A DNA stretch of 64,000 nt. Origin: Apostichopus japonicus (lineage: Eukaryota; Echinodermata; Holothuroidea; Aspidochirotida; Stichopodidae). The stretch's first letter is position 1. Every line of letters begins with the position of its first letter. The notes beneath the pieces are model-generated. The model was given only the letters and a program-made list of their open reading frames with translations, was not told the DNA's origin and did no database searches. The stretch lies in NCBI RefSeq assembly GCF_037975245.1, contig NC_092561.1:6892501-6956500 (forward strand), given 5' to 3'. Below are positions 58,845 to 64,000 of this stretch, piece after piece. The position numbers and the translations under genes are program-made.

Positions 58845-59195
58845 AACATGTAGGCTTGTTTTAATCACCTGGCAACAGTACATTACCTTTTAGCATGCTA
58901 GTAAATAATTGTTGAGACATTGTGGTTACACAACATGTAGGCTGGTTTTAAGCACCTGGCAACAGTACATTACCTTTTAGTATGAGCTAGTAAAACAAAT
59001 TTGGGACATTGTGGTTGCACAACATGTAGGCTTGTTTTAAGCACCTGGCAACACTACATTACCTTTTAGTATGAGCTAGTAAAAAAAATTTGGGACATTG
59101 TGGTTGCACAACATGTAGGCTTGTTTTAAGCACCTGGCAACAGTACAATACTTTTTAGTATGCTAGTAAATAATTGTTGGGTCATTGTGGGTAAA
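58845..59195. repeat. Tandem repeat, four copies of about 87 bp
   Basis: Each copy contains ACATGTAGGCTTGTTTTAA, CACCTGGCAACAGTACATTA, CCTTTTAGTATG and GACATTGTGGTT, with a few differences. It ends some 280 bp before terminal exon 16. Confidence 0.92.
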
Positions 59196-59471
59196 AACTA
59201 TTTTTGTCTGACACTTTCGTCGATGATTAGTAATAATGTTTTATCCAATACAACCCTCTGTTGAAACCAGCACCACCTGAAACGTGACGACTCAAATATT
59301 GCAAAATAATTTTCCCAACATTTCATTAAGAAATTTGTTGAATGGAAACTCGGACAACTGTATTTGAGTATATAAAGAAGCACCATATATATTTGAAATT
59401 TCCACTGGATATCCTGAGCACTTTGAAATACAAAACAAGCTTTTCCTGTGTATTTTTATTTCTACAATCAG

Positions 59472-59779
59472 GAACGCCATCGAGAAGGCTAACAGGGCCT
59501 GTCAATGTTCCTGTTACCACACTGCAGCCGTTACCCTCAAACCTCTCCAACGTAGGCCCCATCCTCGCCCGTCAAAGTGCCGTCGGTCGACCGAGAACTC
59601 CGTACAATACCAAGAAGAGGTTATCGTGTAGTTACTGCTTTAAACCTTTCGTGTACCGGTCCTATTTGATTCGGCACGAGCGTATCCATACGGGAGAAAA
59701 ACCGTTTCGATGCTCCATCTGTGGCAAGAATTTTAGCCGAGAGTCGACTCGTAAAGCTCACGTACTCTCGCACAGCTGA
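59472..59779 (+). CDS. Alternative terminal exon 16: two C2H2 fingers
   Basis: Acceptor TTTCTACAATCAG, then GTPSRRLTGPVNVPVTTLQP in phase; TGA at 59777. One of the shortest tails. Linker with VGRPRTPYNTKKR, basic and AT-hook-like. Fingers: LSCSYCFKPFVYRSYLIRHE then RIH, TGEKPF, RCSICGKNFSRESTRKAH. Contacts Y,S,Y,R and R,S,T,A. The FCK(Y/F)CGKKF-type first finger is absent. A poly(A) signal lies at 60225. Confidence 0.92.
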
Positions 59780-60224
59780 GGATGTCAAGAATTGTCGATT
59801 GTGAATGACGAGACTCGTCTGTAAACTTCAGAAGGATCTTTTGATCGTACGCAACGTAACAATTTTCTTAAAGAGAAAACTATTCAGTACTGTAAAGTCT
59901 GTAATTGTTAAAAACCCGACGTGGGTGTCTTGTCTCTAACACGAGATATTGTTGATTGGAGTGTAACCTATTTTGACTGGTTAAACTGTGCAGTGGATCT
60001 CAACAGATAGTCTGTAATGTCATCATAGAAGATGTTATTTCAACATGTTTTGTTTCCCTATCGTATTATAAAATCTTCTTGTTGATGTAACTTTGAAATA
60101 TGTTACATTTGTGGGAAAAAAAACATTCTTAGCTGTCAATGTGCTCTGTATTAAGAATTTCATCAAAAAGCAACTCTTTTTAGAAATGTTAGTTTCCTCT
60201 CCAGATGTCGATATAAATTATTTG

Positions 60225-60230
60225 AATAAA
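60225..60230 (+). terminator. Poly(A) signal after terminal exon 16
   Basis: TTTGAATAAATTGC, about 450 bp after the stop. Confidence 0.5.
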
Positions 60231-60434
60231 TTGCAAAAATATATATAATATTATTTAAACATTTGAAGCTCTTTTCTTGCCAGATGCCTGAAGAAAAAAA
60301 TATCACCAACTTTTTTCAAATTAAAAGTTCATATCATTACCATTCAAAATGCTAGGATAGAATATTTATGGTTTGGGCTTAAAAGATGTACGAAATTTCT
60401 GGCAATTTTGCTAAGCAATCGAGTACAGCTACAG

Positions 60435-60720
60435 GAAATGATAATAATTATAAATGAGACTTATATAGCGCCTAATCAGTAGACAAAAGTCACTGCTTAA
60501 GGCGCTTTACAAAGAAAGCAAATTAATTAACAAAAGAACAAGTGAAAAAATGGGTCTTGGGTAAACTTTTGAAAGTAGAAAGTTTAGAGCATGTTCGAAT
60601 GTGATCTAGTAACTTGTTCCAGAGATAAGAGCCAGAATATTCGAAGCTTCTGTAACCATAGGTCTTCAAGCGTGGTTTAGGAACAGTTAAATACAGTTTG
60701 TTGGAGGATCGAAGTGTATG
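60435..60720 (-). repeat. LINE-type 3' tail
   Basis: On the minus strand TTTGTAAAGCGCCTTAAGCA is followed by GATTAGGCGCTATATAAGTC and TCATTTATAATTATTATCAT. The GTAAAGCGC...GCGCTATATAA...TTATTAT layout is common at LINE ends in marine invertebrates. The upstream part (to about 60720) lacks a clear frame. Confidence 0.55.
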
Positions 60721-60944
60721 TAATGAAGTATTTATCTAGCTGTTGCATGGTGATCTATCACTAGATAGTTTATCGAACCGATGAATTGTAATCGTTTAAG
60801 ATTGTAATTAACCCAGATGGAGATACCGTTCTAGATTCAGACCAAATTTGAACTTAGAACGAGAAATAATTAAATGACTTCCAATTTTTTTATTTATTTT
60901 TTTGTCAAATATTATTTGGAAAGAGCAGAAAAATGTTGGTGTAG

Positions 60945-61011
60945 GGCTGGATTTGAATTCAGAGACCCCAGGATTACAAATCCTATACTCTTCCACCTGA
61001 GCTATCCAGCC
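60945..61011 (-). repeat. tRNA-Thr(TGT)-like sequence, probably a pseudo-tRNA or SINE head
   Basis: Minus strand: GGCTGGA at the 5' end pairs 7 of 7 with TCCAGCC at the 3' end. TAGCTCAGGTGGAAGAG is a good D arm and A box. TAGGA/TCCTG closes the loop TTTGTAA with anticodon TGT. The T arm is about 5 nt short and does not pair, so I do not call a functional gene. Confidence 0.55.
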
Positions 61012-61764
61012 CATAGTTAGGGAGAGTTCTTATGTAGCTAATTCTTTGCAGGTACATAAATATGTGAATTTCTTATGCAATTCTTTCCCTCTTGCTTAAT
61101 AAGGGGTGTGATCCCTGGTTACATGTTGTGCAAGATACAGTGGCTTAATTCTGACTGGCATTCGCTCTTCAACACTAGACAAAAAAAAAGAGTAATTATT
61201 AGCACAGCCTTGCATTCAGAATACTGTACTCTCCCCCCCCCCATCCCCAAACATAGGGAGTCAGCTTTAATGACCCTGTACGGTTACATCCCCTCCATTT
61301 TTAAACTCAATCCCCCGGTAACATCAACACACAGATGATGTCCACATAGATGAATGAGTTTTGTTTTCTCATGTTTTACCGATATGGATATCTGTGAAGT
61401 TCATAGCAAGTAATTTTACGAGAAAAAACATGTACAGTTGCATCTTTTGCAGTGTAATCTTGTATACAACTCGTAAATCCATTTTTACTGAGAATATATT
61501 TGTCTTTCGTTGTCCCTATCTTCGATCCACTGGGAACAGTATGATTTGAAGAACTGTATCACGTCCACTCCCATATGTCGACATGCACAAACGATTTTGG
61601 TTTTGTTTTTTAAATGAGTTATTAGTCATTAAAAGGGAAATTCCAAAGGTACCAGACATTTGCAAAATAGTAAAGTAAGTCGCAACTGATTTTGAATTTT
61701 TTTATTATTTTTTAAAATTTTTTTTTTGAATTATTATTTTTTTATATATATATCTATATAGCAC

Positions 61765-61860
61765 CAGGGCTTTTGCTTTCAGTGGTCCAAAGCGATGGAA
61801 TGCGCTCCCACAAACATTCGCCTAATTTTAGGCCATGACCCCTTCAACGCCAATTAAAAC
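61765..61860 (+). mobile_element. LINE C-terminal remnant
   Basis: The plus strand reads SGPKRWNALPQTFA and then a stop. GPK-x-WN-x-LP is a common C-terminal motif of non-LTR reverse transcriptase ORFs. Only this end survives. Confidence 0.5.
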
Positions 61861-62589
61861 ATATGTTCTTCACAAATAGTCTGCAATTCTACAATAAGAT
61901 TGATATGGTCTAATTTTTTGTGTTCTGGCCCATCTGTGCAAGTCTGTGTCATTGTGGCACTGATAGAAGCTGGGCTCTATCTATCTATCTGTCTGTCTGC
62001 CTGTCTGTCTATATATTTATATTTGCAATCAGTCTATCCAGTTTCACTGAGTTGTTTCATTACTCCAAGTGAATTCTTGCCCACGAGTAAAGTTTCCAAA
62101 TGAGAACTCTCTTCCCAGCAGATATAGTGTAATCCCCTAAAACTTTCTCTCAGCACAAAGTCATGCTGGTAATCTTCTCTGAGTTGACTATTATGTCCAA
62201 ATTCATATAAAATCATATATACTAGTAATTTTCTGATAAAATGGCGATGACACCTATTTATTCTTCGTTTATCTACAAATTAGCAAGCCCGGAAAGGGTC
62301 ATATGGAAGAGTATATGTACTCAAAATATGTCTGTACACTCCGCGCCAACCTGTGGTGGCGCTCCGCTTAGATAGTGTCGAAAGCGCCCCTACAGACCAT
62401 TCTCGCCCCGCCTGACCAATACCCCTCGCTCCGCCACTGCTCATAACGCCTATTAATATTCCATTACATTAGTTAACACACAACCTTGGAGTGTCTCTAG
62501 ATTTCAATCAAAGCCAGCTCGGAACACTCGTTGTGTCGCTGTCAAACTAGCATGTACAATGTGTACTACTTCTTTCAAATTTCTTATAT

Positions 62590-62880
62590 ATATAGGCATT
62601 TGTATAGTGTTGTAGTAAAACGATATTCTATGGCGCTTTACAAGGAAAAAATAAAACATACAGATGAACAAAAACAGCAACAAGACAGAAAAAAGAGGAT
62701 TACTTAAAGGCCTTATTAAAGAGAACTATCTTCAGAGCTTTTTTGAAAGAGAGAAATGTGGATTGATTAGCAACCGAAGACGGCAAGTCGTTCCACAGCC
62801 TGGCCAGGTAGAATACAGCAAGTAACTCAAGTTTTGCAATTTTGTTATATTTAACAAAACCACTCTCCAACAAAGAAAAA
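62590..62880 (-). mobile_element. LINE 3' end remnant just upstream of terminal exon 17
   Basis: Minus strand: KLELLAVFYLARLWNDLPSS, then VANQSTFLSFKKALKIVLF and NKAFK-stop, the typical WN-x-LPSSV...SFK-x-x-LK-x-x-LF tail of non-LTR reverse transcriptases. A 3' region ending TTGTAAAGCGCCATAGAATA follows. It ends about 55 bp before the exon 17 acceptor. Confidence 0.7.
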
Positions 62881-62936
62881 ATACCATCCATATCCATCCC
62901 ATGAATTGACACACATTTTTCTGTTTCCTTGCCTAG

Positions 62937-63409
62937 GGTCCGTTCCAATCGGGGCTCCACATCCTTCTAGAAGTGGGGTCCATCTTTCCACGAAACACAG
63001 TTTGCCACGTAGGAAAGTCAGTCCAAACGACATGCCACAGTTAATCACAACAGGCCACCAACGTAGCAGTGCAGCTATCCCACAATCCCTCCCCTCGCAA
63101 GAGAATCGCTCCTTCGTCTGTAACATTTGCGGGATAATCTTCTTCAATCCTTTCAAATACAAAGAACATCAAAGGGAGCACAGAAATCTAGACAAGTTGC
63201 GGCCAGGCCAGCTGCCCGGAGAGCGATTCCAGTGTCGTTTCTGTCCCCGACGGTTCTCCTACCGCGTCTACCTCGTCCGTCACGAACGGTCTCACACTGG
63301 CGAGAAGCCGTTCACTTGCTCGATCTGCGGGAAACGATTCGGCCTCTCTTCCAACCTGTACCAACACGAACGTCGCTCTCATGGAACGATACCTTCCAGT
63401 ACAGTGTAG
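62937..63409 (+). CDS. Alternative terminal exon 17: three C2H2 fingers
   Basis: Acceptor TTTCCTTGCCTAG, then GSVPIGAPHPSRSGVHLSTK in phase; TAG at 63407. Fingers: FVCNICGIIFFNPFKYKEH then QREH, a long spacer (RNLDKLRPGQLPGER), FQCRFCPRRFSYRVYLVRH, HTGEKPF, CSICGKRFGLSSNLYQHERR with SH, where the last His pair is spaced by four residues. Contacts: finger 2 Y,V,Y,R; finger 3 L,S,N,Q. Finger 2 resembles finger 1 of exon 16 (YRxYLxRHE). A poly(A) signal is at 63562. Confidence 0.92.
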
Positions 63410-63561
63410 CACCTACAGTAGCTGCTTTCTTATCGATAGCTAGGATACGATATGTGCGAGACTTTTTTCTATCCTATCCGCCATTCTGTTGAAAGATGAG
63501 TTGCCTTTCTTTAAACTCTTGTACAGTATATATAATTGAGAAAAGCCTCTAAAGGGACAGT

Positions 63562-63567
63562 AATAAA
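63562..63567 (+). terminator. Poly(A) signal after terminal exon 17
   Basis: AGTAATAAAAGTT, about 150 bp after the stop and only about 110 bp before the exon 18 acceptor, so the exon 17 transcript must end in a very short space. Confidence 0.5.
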
Positions 63568-63675
63568 AGTTAAAACGATGTGGAATCCTGCAGCTGATAA
63601 GATGATGTTTATTTTTCGTGATCAAGTTTTATCGTCCATGTTCATATATATATACATATCTCGTTCTTTGTTCAG

Positions 63676-64000
63676 GCATGAGAACTGTCGCTCCTTCAAT
63701 CCAAACCTTACACCTTCCCAAGCAACAAGTGGTTGATCCTGTCACCCACTTTGACCCACCACCGTCTCCTCCTCTTCGGTCACATGTTTCACATCGTAAA
63801 GACCCGCCGCGTCCAGCACCACAGAACAAGACTCCCGGAGGTGTATCCGTCGGCGAGGTTTGCAAAAATTGCGGCAAACACTTCGAGGATGTCGTTCGTC
63901 TCCGCGCTCAGAAGAAATGCCACAAGAGGTCGGGACAATACCAGTGTCGATTCTGCAGGAAGCAATTCGGTTCCATCGGTAAACTGAAACGCCACGAAAG
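63676..64000 (+). CDS. Alternative terminal exon 18 (partial, runs off the window)
   Basis: Acceptor TCTTTGTTCAG, then GMRTVAPSIQTLHLPKQQVV in the common phase, open to the window edge. A Pro-rich linker leads to VCKNCGKHFEDVVRLRAQKK with CH, in which the first zinc-binding His is Gln, so this finger is probably not functional. The second finger begins QCRFCRKQFGSIGKLKRHE and is cut. The Gln replacement may be genuine or a sign of decay. The gene therefore continues to the right. Confidence 0.82.

Larger units (their letters stand above)
56187..59471. other. 3' UTR of terminal exon 15 and intron with two minisatellites
   Basis: AATAAA at 56590-56595, then the minisatellites at 57005-57700 and 58845-59195. 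No exon recognised. Confidence 0.5.
59780..62936. other. 3' UTR of terminal exon 16 and intron rich in retroelement remnants
   Basis: AATAAA at 60225-60230; then a LINE-type tail (60435-60530), a tRNA-like sequence (60945-61011), two LINE C-terminal remnants (61765-61860, 62590-62880) and TA/CTAT simple repeats near 61740-61765 and 61980-62015. Confidence 0.5.

Noticed and set aside
60945-61011. Functional tRNA-Thr gene
   Set aside because: Good acceptor, D and anticodon arms, but the T arm is short and unpaired; listed only as a tRNA-like repeat.

Overview
The window is nuclear DNA of a marine invertebrate animal. It has introns with GT-AG borders, AT-rich noncoding DNA, tRNA-derived SINEs, worn LINE tails, hAT-type MITEs and many long G or C runs. 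An echinoderm, perhaps a sea cucumber, seems most likely from general character, but no sequence here proves it.

Left end (minus strand, 196-5214): the 5' part of an atypical E2F factor (E2F7/8). Six coding exons join in frame. They give a conserved TPTTNLKMLISAASPEIRN block, the first winged-helix DNA-binding domain ([16 protein letters not shown]) and the start of the second (KSLGVMSQKFIMLFL, then an exon ending NPKFK). The rest lies beyond base 1. A CpG-richer segment with an E2F site (TTTGGCGCG, 6238-6246) marks the likely promoter.

Centre and right (plus strand, about 8575 to beyond 64000): one very large gene. Its shared 5' exons (8991-14249) encode a nucleoplasmin-like (NPL) core, acidic tracts, two SUMO-type motifs and a Pro/Gln-rich linker. 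All six clear shared exons are multiples of 3 and flanked by phase-1 introns. Downstream lie 18 candidate 3'-terminal exons on the same strand (21050 to the window edge). Each starts at a phase-1 acceptor, usually TTTCTTTGTTTAG followed by GGPWE-like codons, carries a low-complexity linker and two to four C2H2 zinc fingers, and (in the 17 complete ones) ends with its own stop codon. The simplest reading is that one transcription unit splices a common NPL module to one of many alternative zinc-finger tails. This resembles the logic of Drosophila lola and mod(mdg4), with an NPL domain in place of BTB. I do not recall a described NPL/C2H2 system of this kind. The exons fall into subfamilies ordered along the array (1-3, 4-5, 6-12, 13-15, 16-18), as expected from tandem duplication. 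Finger frameworks are conserved while DNA-contact positions differ. A decayed partial copy of terminal exon 6 lies just upstream of it.

Mobile and repeated DNA fills the introns: a 3.2-kb TA-flanked element with 15-bp inverted ends carrying a BEN-domain exon and a nested LINE end (24617-27795), two hAT-type MITEs with 8-bp target duplications, a MITE with about 30-bp inverted ends, SINEs, five LINE tail remnants and three minisatellites. No CRISPR, operon, rRNA gene or intact tRNA gene was seen.
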